The notes: generated by a model from the sequence alone, not told the origin. A stretch of 21,448 nucleotides of DNA from Collinsella sp. AF20-14LB (GCF_003459505.1 NZ_QRWD01000015.1:1-21448), one strand, 5' to 3'. Shown: positions 1-6,876, counted from the stretch's first letter. Made by a program: numbers and translations.

Positions 1-1
1 G

Positions 2-745
2 GGAGACATGTTCAACTACCGCAGGGTGACCGATGTTTACACGGGGTTTGAGATGGGGACGTATGAAGGCAATTGGCCATTCGATAACTGCCCTTGGTAC
101 TCAATCCATAATGAGGTTTTATGCGTTTCGGTTGTTGACACAGGAATCAAGCCGCTGAGTATGGCTTGGTGGTTCAACCAGTTCACCCGCTGCGAATCAT
201 TCGATTTGGGAAATATCGATACAAGCGAGTGCGTGTCATTTGAACGACTTTTCTCGTCTTGCGGTTCGGTCGCAACGGCAGACCTGCGTGGCTTGGGAAA
301 ATGGGATACGGGCAATGTGCAGCGCATGGATGCGTGCTTCGACGGTATGCGGAGACTGACCGAAATTCCCGGCATATCGGGCTGGCGCACCGAATCCTGT
401 GTCTCCTTCTCGGGCACGTTCTACAACTGCACCGGCCTTCAGCGTCTCGATATCTCGCATTGGTCCAACAGGTCGTGCAAGCCCGGACCGCAGTCCTGGG
501 GGTATGTGCCTTTCGGGCATTCCGGCGGGGGCTACCCCGATCTCGAGTGCGTCAAGATCGGCGCGAGTTGGGACCATGTGGGTGACCTCCTTAGAAATAC
601 GTATTCCTTGATGAAGGTCACCGGTGCCGACGGCAACTGGTATGCCCTTTCGGACGGCAACGCCTACAGCTCGAGTTCTGTCCCGGACAACAAGGCCGAT
701 ACGTACTACACGACGAAGGCGCTTCTGGACCAAGCGCGGCGGTAA
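2..745 (+). CDS. BspA-like leucine-rich repeat surface protein, 3' part
   Basis: The reading frame is open from the window edge, so the N-terminus (probably signal peptide and earlier repeats) is missing; the first ATG, at position 8, is likely internal because the GGGAG before it sits too close. The 245 visible residues contain DUF285/BspA-type units: a hydrophobic D-[LI]-x-x-[WL]-D-T-[SG]-x-C-x-S-F core followed by a phenylalanine-cysteine turn, for example around residues 65-85, 98-120 and 128-155 (SFSGTFYNCTGLQRLDIS). The C-terminal tail (WYALSDGNAY, then VPDNKADTYYTTKALL) looks like the normal end of such proteins, with no LPxTG motif. The family is usually secreted or surface bound in gut and oral bacteria and implicated in adhesion. 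The function here is inferred from family only. Confidence 0.75.
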   Translation, partial: GDMFNYRRVTDVYTGFEMGTYEGNWPFDNCPWYSIHNEVLCVSVVDTGIKPLSMAWWFNQFTRCESFDLGNIDTSECVSFERLFSSCGSVATADLRGLGKWDTGNVQRMDACFDGMRRLTEIPGISGWRTESCVSFSGTFYNCTGLQRLDISHWSNRSCKPGPQSWGYVPFGHSGGGYPDLECVKIGASWDHVGDLLRNTYSLMKVTGADGNWYALSDGNAYSSSSVPDNKADTYYTTKALLDQARR

Positions 746-826
746 TCTCCCCCACGACTGCATAAAGACTTCGCAACCAGCAGTCCTGCATTTTCATATC
801 CTTGATTCTCATTTTCATTGCAACAG

Positions 827-866
827 CCTCAGGACTCAGCGCAACGCGTTGCGCTGAGTCCTGAGG
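827..866. repeat. 40-bp perfect palindrome
   Basis: Positions 827-846 (beginning CCTCAGGACTCAGCGC) are followed directly by their exact reverse complement at 847-866, with no spacer. It overlaps the last bases of the left inverted repeat of the IS30-type remnant and precedes the transposase start. It could be a head-to-head junction of two insertion-sequence ends or a target hairpin of the element. Confidence 0.8.
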
Positions 867-932
867 CGTGAATCCGGGTAGGCAACCCCAGAGGGGCCGG
901 AATCCCCCAGCCCGCGATGGAGGGAGGCTGAA

Positions 933-1243
933 ATGTCCAGACCGAAGCCGTCCGGGAGGTCGTACGGGAGGCTCACGAGGCATGAGAGGAACACGGTCGA
1001 GAGGATGCTCGACCTCAACCGCAGCGCCCGCGAGATCGCCGCGGAGCTCGGCAGGTCGCCATCGACCGTGACCAGGGAGGTGGCGCCGCCGCCAAGCTCG
1101 CGGCCATCAGGAACGGGCTCGCGCGCGGGCTCTCCCCGCAGCAGATAGCGGCGGCGGCATGGGGGCACCGGCCTCCACAGCCTATCCACCTGCGGAAACG
1201 TGGCGACGGCCAGGTGCCGGGGGCTATTTCCGCGTTGCGCTAG
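933..1243 (+). pseudogene. IS30-family transposase remnant, frameshifted and truncated
   Basis: The start at 933 follows an AGGGAGG ribosome binding site (922-928). Residues 1-50 (YGRLTRHERNTVERML, then SAREIAAELGRSPSTVTREV) match the N-terminal helix-turn-helix of IS30-type transposases, which recognises the element ends. After about position 1083 the original frame degenerates to Pro/Ser/Arg. In another frame the sequence continues in family style (KLAAIRNGLARGLSPQQIAA) until about 1160, then loses similarity and stops at 1241-1243. No DDE catalytic domain remains, so the protein cannot transpose. Confidence 0.7.
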
Positions 1244-1294
1244 CTGCGGAAACGCGGGGCCCGTTCAGGCTGTTGCGTTGAGATTGAAAATCAA

Positions 1295-1528
1295 CCTGCA
1301 TTTTCATATAGCATCCCGCTCTCCATCGGCATAATGTTTGGAGAGTGCCGCGCCCTCGACATCGTTGAATTCGGCGAACTCGACTTCTCAAAAATGACAA
1401 ACGCCCACTATGCCTTCTCTAATTGCCGCTCTTTAATGCTCGATTGCTCGAATTGGGATGTTTCAATCTCTGTCGACCGTACTGAATTCAATGCTGGTGC
1501 TCCCGGCGTGATCGCGCCAACGGTCTGA
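1295..1528 (+). pseudogene. BspA-like repeat protein fragment
   Basis: Reading from the insertion-sequence border, the frame gives about 78 residues that contain DUF285-type repeat cores (MFGECRALDIVEFGELDFSK, AFSNCRSL, then DCSNWDVS) before ending in an unrelated short tail at the TGA 1526-1528. No credible ribosome binding site precedes the ATG at 1334. It is best read as a leftover piece of a second BspA-like gene cut by the insertion and by later deletion, rather than as an expressed protein. Confidence 0.55.
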
Positions 1529-1560
1529 ACAGCGATGTGATCCCGTATTCTTCCCTTTGC

Positions 1561-1596
1561 GTAGCCATGTAGCTCCGTAGCCGTGTAGCTGGGTAG
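1561..1596 (+). repeat. octamer array A (GTAGCYNN)
   Basis: Four and a half consecutive units with period 8, each beginning GTAGC and differing in the last two or three bases (GTAGCCAT, GTAGCTCC, GTAGCCGT, GTAGCTGG, GTAG). It lies between the BspA fragment and the structured-RNA gene. Confidence 0.85.
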
Positions 1597-1618
1597 TCCG
1601 ATTGTATTCAAATGTGTC

Positions 1619-1648
1619 AAGACATTTCGGATTTGTAGATGCTATAAT
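1619..1648 (+). promoter_or_regulatory. promoter of the structured RNA
   Basis: A perfect TATAAT at 1643-1648 lies 18 bp after AAGACA (1619-1624), which shares GACA with the TTGACA consensus. Transcription would begin near 1655, just ahead of the structured stretch. No protein-coding gene with a ribosome binding site follows before the terminator at 1834-1866. Confidence 0.6.
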
Positions 1649-1654
1649 ATCCTT

Positions 1655-1866
1655 GCTATCGAAAGAGGGTTCAGCCCCGGCTGGTAAACCTGACGTTCGA
1701 TACGGTGTGCGTGACGTATCTAGCGGGCATGGCCGCAATAGAATTTCCCATGAATAGGGGTACGACCCCAAACGCTCCGATACCTTCGGAGAGAGTGAAC
1801 TGGCAGGCAGGAAACCGGGATATAGGCTGTCCAGAAGGAGGGGCTTAGCGCCCCTCCTTCTTTTTT
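1655..1866 (+). ncRNA. structured non-coding RNA, about 210 nt (possibly raiA-motif class)
   Basis: The segment is bounded by a TATAAT promoter and a strong intrinsic terminator and has no credible reading frame. It is dense in hairpins: GATACG/CGTATC (1699-1704/1715-1720), GCGG/CCGC (1723-1726/1732-1735), GGGG/CCCC (1757-1760/1766-1769) and CTCCGA/TCGGAG (1775-1780/1786-1791). A closing pairing GTTCA/TGAAC (1669-1673/1796-1800) encloses them, and a CTGGCAG/CTGTCCAG stem lies before the terminator. Size, compact multistem layout and a Coriobacteria-like host are compatible with the raiA-motif RNA class, but I cannot confirm that from sequence alone. The transcript appears autonomous and is not a 5' leader. 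Confidence 0.6.
1834..1866 (+). terminator. intrinsic terminator of the structured RNA
   Basis: A perfect 11-bp stem (GAAGGAGGGGC at 1834-1844 with its complement at 1850-1860) with loop TTAGC is followed by TTTTTT at 1861-1866. Confidence 0.92.
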
Positions 1867-1935
1867 GGCCATATCAATCAGTCTTATGTCTTCCGCTGCG
1901 AACTTGATGTTTCCCAGATTGTAGAAACGCGCAGG

Positions 1936-1950
1936 ATGCCGCTGCGGCAT
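1936..1950. repeat. dispersed palindrome TGCCGCWGCGGCA, copy 1
   Basis: ATGCCGCTGCGGCAT is a perfect palindrome around a central T, 57 bp before the ATG of the PBECR4-like gene. The same core recurs before other genes of this element, which suggests a shared protein-binding site. Confidence 0.7.
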
Positions 1951-2007
1951 GAAAGATGGGGTTCCAATTCACCGGGCCATCCTTGTCGAAAAGACAAGGA
2001 GGCCACC

Positions 2008-2838
2008 ATGAAAGCGAACAAGAGGGATGTCCGGCGGGTTATCAATCTCGCACGGGGATATGACCGCAACCTGTGCGGCAAGGACTTCCTTATCTGCTAC
2101 GGCTCGGGAGACGATGCCCGTATGCTCGAGGTGTCGTTTTTCAAGAAGCGCTTTAACCACCTCGTCGGGATTGATATCAACCGATGTAATGTCAAGCCGT
2201 GGGTGCTCTATAAGAAGGCACTTGCGGGTACGTTGACGCCCCACGATCTGGGAAGCTCGCTTTCGCAATACTTTCCGTCCAAAATCACGGCCGCTCGCAT
2301 GATGAACGCGTTTATCAGCACGGCCACCCACGTCAGCGAGGTCAATCCCCTATCGACCAAAGTCAATGCGGATATATGGGTATCGGGCGATACGGCGCAG
2401 TTTGCCATAGGCTGTCTGAAGGTGGACGCCCAATATCACAGTTCGTCCTGCTTTGTGCCGAGCAGTTTGCAGCTCCTGAAGTCCGCCGAGGTTGACAAGA
2501 AATCATGCGGTCAAAGGTTGCCGATAACGGCCATGCTCAGCAAGGAAGCCTCAGCCAAAAGCTTCGATACCCTCCTGTACGTCGATAGGAATTTGCTTGA
2601 ACAGAGCCAGGCGAACCTCGGCTTCATTATCCGCAGCTTCGGAAATACGGACGAACTGAAGAAGGCATACCCGTCCATCATGGATGAGGTCTTGGGGTTG
2701 AGTCCGAATGAGAGCATGAGCATCGATGAGCTTGCTGAAGACAAGACTGCGATTGCCAAGGAACTCAATAAGCTCAATCGGCAGCGCGAACAGTTCAAGG
2801 TTGCGCCGCGCTCCCCGGGTGCTGAGAAGATCAAGTAG
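2008..2838 (+). CDS. PBECR4-like nuclease-fold protein
   Basis: The start at 2008 is chosen because AAGGAGG lies 6 bp before it; a longer open frame to 1936 has no such site. The 276-residue product has the pattern of PBECR4 domains (phage Barnase-EndoU-ColicinE5/D-RelE-like nucleases): a GKDFLICYG strand near residues 24-32, EVSFFKKRFNHLVGI at 41-55 with the typical F-x-HL-x-G signature, and a YKKALAGTL helix at 68-76. The C-terminal third is charged and probably helical. Such domains are predicted RNases or toxins in phages and mobile elements. The gene stands alone between a TGCCGCTGCGGCA palindrome upstream and an octamer array that begins at its stop codon. No obvious immunity gene is fused or overlapping. 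The family assignment is from motif recall and needs a profile search. Confidence 0.6.
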   Translation: MKANKRDVRRVINLARGYDRNLCGKDFLICYGSGDDARMLEVSFFKKRFNHLVGIDINRCNVKPWVLYKKALAGTLTPHDLGSSLSQYFPSKITAARMMNAFISTATHVSEVNPLSTKVNADIWVSGDTAQFAIGCLKVDAQYHSSSCFVPSSLQLLKSAEVDKKSCGQRLPITAMLSKEASAKSFDTLLYVDRNLLEQSQANLGFIIRSFGNTDELKKAYPSIMDEVLGLSPNESMSIDELAEDKTAIAKELNKLNRQREQFKVAPRSPGAEKIK

Positions 2839-2902
2839 CCATGCGTGTGGCCGTGTAGCTCGGTAGATGTGTAGCTATGTAGCCGTGTAACGGTGTATGC
2901 CT
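2835..2902 (+). repeat. octamer array B (GTAGCYNN)
   Basis: About eight units with period 8, with one 4-base half-step after the first unit. The TAG stop codon of the PBECR4-like gene (2836-2838) is part of the first unit. Later units decay to GTAACGGT and GTATGCCT. The rest of the spacer up to 2988 shows nothing recognisable. Confidence 0.85.
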
Positions 2903-2988
2903 GCATGTCGCTACCTTTGTCCTACTGTTTCGTTCTGCCAAATCGGTTGCTAACGTTTGAATAAGGTTAGTACTCCTTGGAGGTCGAT

Positions 2989-3762
2989 ATGGATTTTCCC
3001 ACCACCGGACGTCCCATCGGTCAGATTATCGAAAAGCTCGATTCGTTGCCAAATAGCGCACGAGATGCAGCCGTAAACAACAGCATTGTTCTACTCGATA
3101 ACCTCGGCGGTTTCGGAGAGAGCGTCCTCAAGCTCTACAACGAGTCAAGCCCGTCCGCTCGCGAAGCTATCGCAGAGATGTTCGAACTAGTCTGCAACGA
3201 ATCGTTCGACAATTGGATGGACAGGGTCGAACGCAGTTGCGATGGGTTTTCCAAGCAAAAAGAGGTCGTACGGGAATTCGATACGCTTCCCGAAGCGATT
3301 GCCGATGCCCTCGATTCGGAAGGATGGGCCGTCTCCGACGATGACGTACGCAATCTCGGATATCTGGAAATCGAGCGGGAAACAGACCTTACCGGTTACG
3401 ATCTCATACTCACCATCGACCTGCGCGGCAAGGATATGGACTCCACCAGCGATTGGATGACTGCAGCCCGCGAACTCGTCTACAGCTGGGATCCGGTCGA
3501 GGAGGCGCTTATCGCCGCGGGATGCCCGGACGCTCCCTCGGTCGACCGAATCATCGAAGACTTCAAATCTACCTATGAGAGTTCAATTTGCGGTATCGAA
3601 GCTGTCTGTCAAATCGTCACCAGCGCATGGGATGAGAAAACCGCGACGGACGACATCCACTCAGAATCGCTCGACCAAATTTGCGAGCATGCCAGCGATG
3701 CTATCGATGAATCTGCATCCATTTGTGTTGACATGCAACTCGATAGCGGCGTAGTTCGGTAG
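2989..3762 (+). CDS. acidic hypothetical protein
   Basis: The ATG at 2989 has GGAGG five bases upstream, which is better than the in-frame TTG at 2977. The 257-residue protein is strongly acidic (many Asp/Glu, few Lys/Arg), has no signal peptide or membrane segment, and is probably mostly helical with a short strand-rich stretch around residues 115-140 (YLEIERETDLTGYDLILTID). I do not recognise a family. The last residues (GVVR) and the stop codon are encoded by octamer array C, so the gene's end was probably set or altered by the repeat. An acidic cytosolic protein beside a nuclease-fold gene could be an inhibitor or a DNA mimic, but only the charge supports that. Confidence 0.7.
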   Translation: MDFPTTGRPIGQIIEKLDSLPNSARDAAVNNSIVLLDNLGGFGESVLKLYNESSPSAREAIAEMFELVCNESFDNWMDRVERSCDGFSKQKEVVREFDTLPEAIADALDSEGWAVSDDDVRNLGYLEIERETDLTGYDLILTIDLRGKDMDSTSDWMTAARELVYSWDPVEEALIAAGCPDAPSVDRIIEDFKSTYESSICGIEAVCQIVTSAWDEKTATDDIHSESLDQICEHASDAIDESASICVDMQLDSGVVR

Positions 3763-3846
3763 GCTTGTGGCTATGTAGCTATGTGGCTATATAGCTGTGT
3801 AGCTGTGTAGGCGGGTAACTCGGTAGTCGTGTAGTGAGGTAGTCCA
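3751..3846 (+). repeat. octamer array C, 12 units
   Basis: The longest array in the window: twelve units exactly in register (12 x 8 = 96 bp), from GTAGTTCG to GTAGTCCA, with the first four bases GTAG, GTGG, GTAA or ATAG throughout. It overlaps the last four codons and stop of the preceding gene. Between 3847 and 3928 I see nothing further. Confidence 0.9.
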
Positions 3847-3928
3847 TAATTCGATAGGCGTATGGCTCAGGGAGAACCGCGGCCTAAGCGGATCTGCAAT
3901 AGCAATAGGCATCGAGGGATGGTATGAG

Positions 3929-3956
3929 AAAGGGCCGAGCTTGCAGCCCGGCCCTT
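3929..3956 (-). terminator. probable terminator of the brnTA operon
   Basis: AAGGGCCG and CGGCCCTT (3930-3937/3949-3956) form an 8-bp stem with an inner three-pair extension. Read on the minus strand it is followed by TCTC after a CTT, a short pyrimidine run. It lies about 70 bp beyond the brnA stop and faces no plus-strand T-run. Confidence 0.5.
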
Positions 3957-4023
3957 AAGGCGTTATTGCGGCTATCCTAGCGTATCTCGCCTTCTCACCT
4001 CGCGCCACTCACCAACCAGTACG

Positions 4024-4254
4024 CTAGGAGAATGCAAGATGCTTTCCCTGTTCGCGACACTCGGTGAGAAACATGTTGATAATGACCTGGTACGGCACGC
4101 CCGTACGGGCGGCCTCCGCCTTGAAGTAGTCGATGTTCTCGCCGTCGATGTTCATGGTAACGCGACGGCGCACCTTCCCGATGTAGGGATTTGGAATGCT
4201 GCCGGAGAAATCGACCTCGGCGGGCATCTCCATAATCTCGTCCTTGCTATTCAT
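4024..4254 (-). CDS. brnA: BrnA-type antitoxin
   Basis: The 76-residue protein has a variable N-terminus followed by the BrnA/CopG-like ribbon-helix-helix: a strand KVRRRVTMNID near residues 27-37, then helices ENIDYFKAEAARTG and PYQVIINMFLTECREQG. In known BrnT/BrnA pairs this protein neutralises the toxin and binds the operon's own promoter. Its ATG overlaps the end of brnT by 8 bp (toxin first, antitoxin second, the usual order for this family), so the two are translationally coupled. Length matches the family. Confidence 0.85.
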   Translation of the reverse strand: MNSKDEIMEMPAEVDFSGSIPNPYIGKVRRRVTMNIDGENIDYFKAEAARTGVPYQVIINMFLTECREQGKHLAFS

Positions 4255-4552
4255 TTCGATACCTCCAATACTGCCGTTCCTCTGTCCTCGTCGATTTTCT
4301 CGCCGAGATTATTCTAATGGTCGAGCCGCCGTGTCTCTCGCAGTGGCAGACCGTCAGCACCCGCGATTCCAAGTCCATCCCTATCAGGAAGAACCTTTCT
4401 TCGTAGTCTGAATGTCTGGCATCTGGCAAGACGCGGGCATATGGGTCCGAGAACGCATCGGCCGCCGATTCGAAGCTCACTCCGTGCTTCTTTATGTTGA
4501 CAGCAGCCTTCTGCTCGTCCCATTCGAATTCTATGTAATCGTTCTTAATCAT
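4247..4552 (-). CDS. brnT: BrnT-type ribonuclease toxin
   Basis: The 101-residue product carries the family hallmarks: an N-terminal strand with FEWDEQKAAVNIKKHGVSF (residues 9-27), a central DARHSDYEERFFLIG segment (44-58), RVLTVCHCERHGG, and the C-terminal IRIISARKSTRTEE with a final Tyr/Trp cluster. BrnT has a RelE-like fold and cleaves RNA to stop growth under stress or when the element is lost. The start at 4552 is chosen because the N-terminus then matches the family and because a consensus promoter would begin transcription at this same base, so the mRNA is probably leaderless. An in-frame ATG 15 bases upstream would lie before the predicted transcript start. Confidence 0.88.
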   Translation of the reverse strand: MIKNDYIEFEWDEQKAAVNIKKHGVSFESAADAFSDPYARVLPDARHSDYEERFFLIGMDLESRVLTVCHCERHGGSTIRIISARKSTRTEERQYWRYRNE

Positions 4553-4558
4553 AATGAT

Positions 4559-4587
4559 ATGATACATATACGCTACATATGTGTCAA
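4559..4587 (-). promoter_or_regulatory. brnTA promoter, probably leaderless
   Basis: On the minus strand a perfect TTGACA (4587-4582) is separated by 17 bp from TATCAT (4564-4559). The expected start, about 7 bp downstream, coincides with the A of the brnT ATG at 4552. No Shine-Dalgarno sequence precedes that codon. Confidence 0.7.
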
Positions 4588-4643
4588 GCTCTACCCTGCC
4601 GAGCAAAATGGATAACGAGCTGCGGGGCTTTTTGCTTATTCGT

Positions 4644-4715
4644 GTAGCTCAGTAGACGTGTAGCTATGTAGCTCGGTAGGCGTGCAACCCTGTAAACGCA
4701 TAGCCGCATAGGGCG
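4644..4715 (+). repeat. octamer array D, 9 units
   Basis: Nine units in register, from GTAGCTCA to ATAGGGCG. The first five are close to consensus and the last four decay (GCAACCCT, GTAAACGC, ATAGCCGC). It separates brnTA from the methyltransferase gene. Confidence 0.88.
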
Positions 4716-4763
4716 AAAACCTCACTTTGATATAGGTCGATAGACGGCTATCTAGCTGGGAGA

Positions 4764-4778
4764 TTGCCGCAGCGGCAA
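4764..4778. repeat. dispersed palindrome TGCCGCWGCGGCA, copy 2
   Basis: TTGCCGCAGCGGCAA, a perfect palindrome around a central A, ends 68 bp before the methyltransferase start. The rest of the 4716-4846 spacer shows only a T-run (TTTTTT near 4790) with no convincing stem. Confidence 0.7.
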
Positions 4779-4846
4779 GACTCCGTCGGTTTTTTCGGGG
4801 TGCCGGAGACTGGGAACCGTTGTAGGTTCGCGGTCAGGAGGACCCT

Positions 4847-6510
4847 TTGGGCTTTCGCTATGTAAGCATCTTTTCCGGCGTCGAGGCGGCAACGCTCGCC
4901 TGGGAGCCGCTCGGCTGGGAGCCGGTGGCATTCTCGGAAATCGAGCCGTTCCCATGCGCCGTGCTGGCAGAAAGGTGGCCAGATGTCCCCAACCTCGGAG
5001 ACATCACAAAAATCGACTGGAAGGAAGAAATCGATGGAGCTATCGACCTTGTTGTTGGCGGATCCCCGTGTCAATCGTTCTCGGTGGCGGGTAAGCGCGA
5101 AGGCCTCAAAGGCGCATCCGGCCTTATGTTCGAGTACATTCGATGCGTACAGGAACTTCGTCCTCGCTGGTTTCTATGGGAAAACGTCCCAGGAGCGCTC
5201 ACGAGCGAAGATGGGGGGCTTTCGGACAGCTGCTCAGGGAAATGGATGAACTCGGGTATAGTCTCGCATGGCGAGTTCTGGACGCGCAATTCTTCAGAGT
5301 GGCCCAGCGACGCCGCCGTCTGTTTCTTGTCGGACATCTTGGAGCCGAATCCCCCGCAGAGGTTCTCTTTGAGCCCGACTGCCTGTCAGGGAATCCTCAA
5401 TCGAGCCGTGAAAAGAGGAAGGAGCTTGCCCGCCGAGCTGGACGCAGCGCTGCGTGCGCAGGCTTCAAGTACTCCGCTGCGCCCCGCGCCAACACAATAG
5501 GCTATGCGGAGGAACAGGCGAACACGCTCACGGCTGACTGGCACGCACCGGCAGTCTTGCCTCTGAGTGGCACCGGCCAACATTATATGGCGATGTCACA
5601 GTACGGCACGGAGGTCGCAGGATGCCTTACGGCCCGAGGCGATTCGTCACCGTGTGCTGATAGGGGTCAGAACATCGTCTGCATGACGGGCACGCAGGCA
5701 CACTGCCATATCAGCGATGAAATCGCGGGATGCCTTACCGCGCATATGGGCAAGGACGACGCCCCCGTGGTGGTGGACGACACGAATATTCAGACATATG
5801 TCTGCGAGACCGCCCACTCGGGCAGCAACGGCTTGGGGGTCGGCATGTCCGATGTCTTCCCGACCCTCGATACCTCATCCGGTCCTGCAGTCTGGGCTCG
5901 CGAGAATAGCGTCCTGTCGCCCTTCGGATTCGCGCAGAACGTGCGCAACGAGGTACGTATCGTCGACGATGGAACCATCAGCGCGGCGCTTGCCGCCAAC
6001 CCGGGCATGAAGCAGACGACCTTCGTCTGCACCGGCGGTACCTATCCCATCAATGAGCAAGTCGCCACTCGCGACAAGAAGCTGGGGCGCGGGACGGGCT
6101 TGGGAATCGGTGCGGACGGCGACCCTGCATTTACGCTGCTCGCGAACCATCCGCATATGGTTGCAGCCGGCAGCGGGAGCGAACCTATCGCCATGGGCGA
6201 CCTCAATGCACATACGGCAATCTGCCGCAACGTCTGCCCGACCCTCAAATGCGGTGGCGATGGAGCAATGGTTGCCTCTGAAACCGCAGACAAGATCATG
6301 GAGGCAAATCCCATGCTCGTCCGCAGGCTCACCCCGCTCGAGTGCGAACGCCTCCAGGGTTTCCCCGATGGGCATACGCTTATCGGATGGAAGGGCAAGC
6401 CCGCCGAGGAATGCCCCGATGGGCCGCGCTACAAGGCCATCGGCAATTCCATGGCGGTCCCCGTCATGAGGTGGATCGGCAAGCGCATCGCGGCGGCCGA
6501 TAAGAATTAG
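4847..6510 (+). pseudogene. C5-cytosine DNA methyltransferase, frameshifted at a G6 run
   Basis: The TTG start at 4847 has AGGAGG five bases upstream. The first frame carries motif I (FSG, residues 9-11), the catalytic GGSPCQSFS (Cys75) and WENVPGALTSEDGG (ENV, 112-114), then turns to nonsense and stops at 5500. The second frame resumes in register as GAFGQLLREMDELGY and carries QRRRRLFLVG (motif VIII), a long target-recognition region, then RRLTPLECERLQGFPDG and YKAIGNSMAVPV (motifs IX-X), ending at 6510. One extra G in the GGGGGG at 5213-5218 would restore a protein of about 554 residues. The recognition region has seven degenerate modules around a [CFN]-x-TL-x-A core, as in phage-type multispecific enzymes. 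No restriction endonuclease adjoins, so this would be an orphan or anti-restriction methylase. It may be phase-variable, decayed, or a base-call error. Confidence 0.85.
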
Positions 6511-6541
6511 GCATCACGACGGAACTCCAGCTGAATTCAAA

Positions 6542-6567
6542 GGGCGCCTTCCGGGGCGCTCTTTTTT
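6542..6567 (+). terminator. intrinsic terminator after the methyltransferase
   Basis: GGGCGCC (6542-6548) pairs with GGCGCTC (6555-6561) with one G-U, then TTTTTT at 6562-6567, 32 bp after the stop codon. Confidence 0.85.
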
Positions 6568-6582
6568 GTCAACGGTCTGCAT

Positions 6583-6662
6583 GTGTACACGCAACTCAGT
6601 AGACGTGTAGCTATGTAGCTCGGTAGCTCTGTAGGCACGTAGATACATAGCCGCATAGACGA
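6583..6662 (+). repeat. octamer array E, 10 units
   Basis: Ten units in register; the central six begin GTAG and the outer ones have drifted (GTGTACAC, GCAACTCA, ATAGCCGC, ATAGACGA). It starts 15 bp after the methyltransferase terminator. Confidence 0.85.
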
Positions 6663-6769
6663 GATTGCCAAACGATTGTCCAGACGAATGAGGAAAAGAA
6701 TAAGGAGAATAAGAAAAGTGATCATCTGGTATGAGGGAGTCTCCTCGAATGCAATCTTGTGGCAGCGGC

Positions 6770-6841
6770 GTAGCCGAATGGTTCTGTAGTTCCGTAGTCG
6801 TGTAGCAAGATAGCTTGGTAGACGTGTAGCTACGCAGTGAA
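6770..6841 (+). repeat. octamer array F, 9 units
   Basis: Nine units in register from GTAGCCGA to GCAGTGAA, ending at the terminator of the surface-protein gene. The roughly 107 bp between arrays E and F are purine-rich (AATAAGGAGAATAAG) but contain no gene I can support. Confidence 0.85.
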
Positions 6842-6843
6842 GC

Positions 6844-6876
6844 AAAAAAGAGGAGCCACCATTTCGGCGGCTCCTC
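6844..6876 (-). terminator. intrinsic terminator of the surface-protein gene
   Basis: On the minus strand GAGGAGCCGCC pairs with GGTGGCTCCTC (one G-U, 11 bp, loop GAAAT) and is followed by TTTTTT (6849-6844). Confidence 0.9.

Larger units (their letters stand above)
785..1309. mobile_element. decayed IS30-type insertion sequence
   Basis: Two 28-bp ends at 803-830 and 1266-1293 are inverted repeats of each other (23 of 28 positions match, the first ten perfectly: AGGCTGTTGC). Just outside them the 15-bp sequence CCTGCATTTTCATAT occurs on both sides (785-799 and 1295-1309), as expected for a target duplication or for insertion beside a duplicated segment. Between them lies a broken IS30-type transposase start. 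The element is far shorter than a full IS30 member (about 1.0-1.2 kb), so most of the transposase gene has been deleted. The right-hand repeat copy lies inside a second BspA-like fragment. Confidence 0.55.

Noticed and set aside
1463..2081. Minus-strand open frames across the RNA gene and octamer array A
   Set aside because: Their peptides come from repeat and RNA-stem sequence and they have no ribosome binding sites; the promoter, stems and terminator fit an RNA on the plus strand.
5441..5460. GACGCAGCGCTGCGTGCGCA palindrome in the methyltransferase as another copy of the dispersed motif
   Set aside because: Its core (GCAGCGCTGC) is even-centred and different from TGCCGCWGCGGCA, and it lies within coding sequence.
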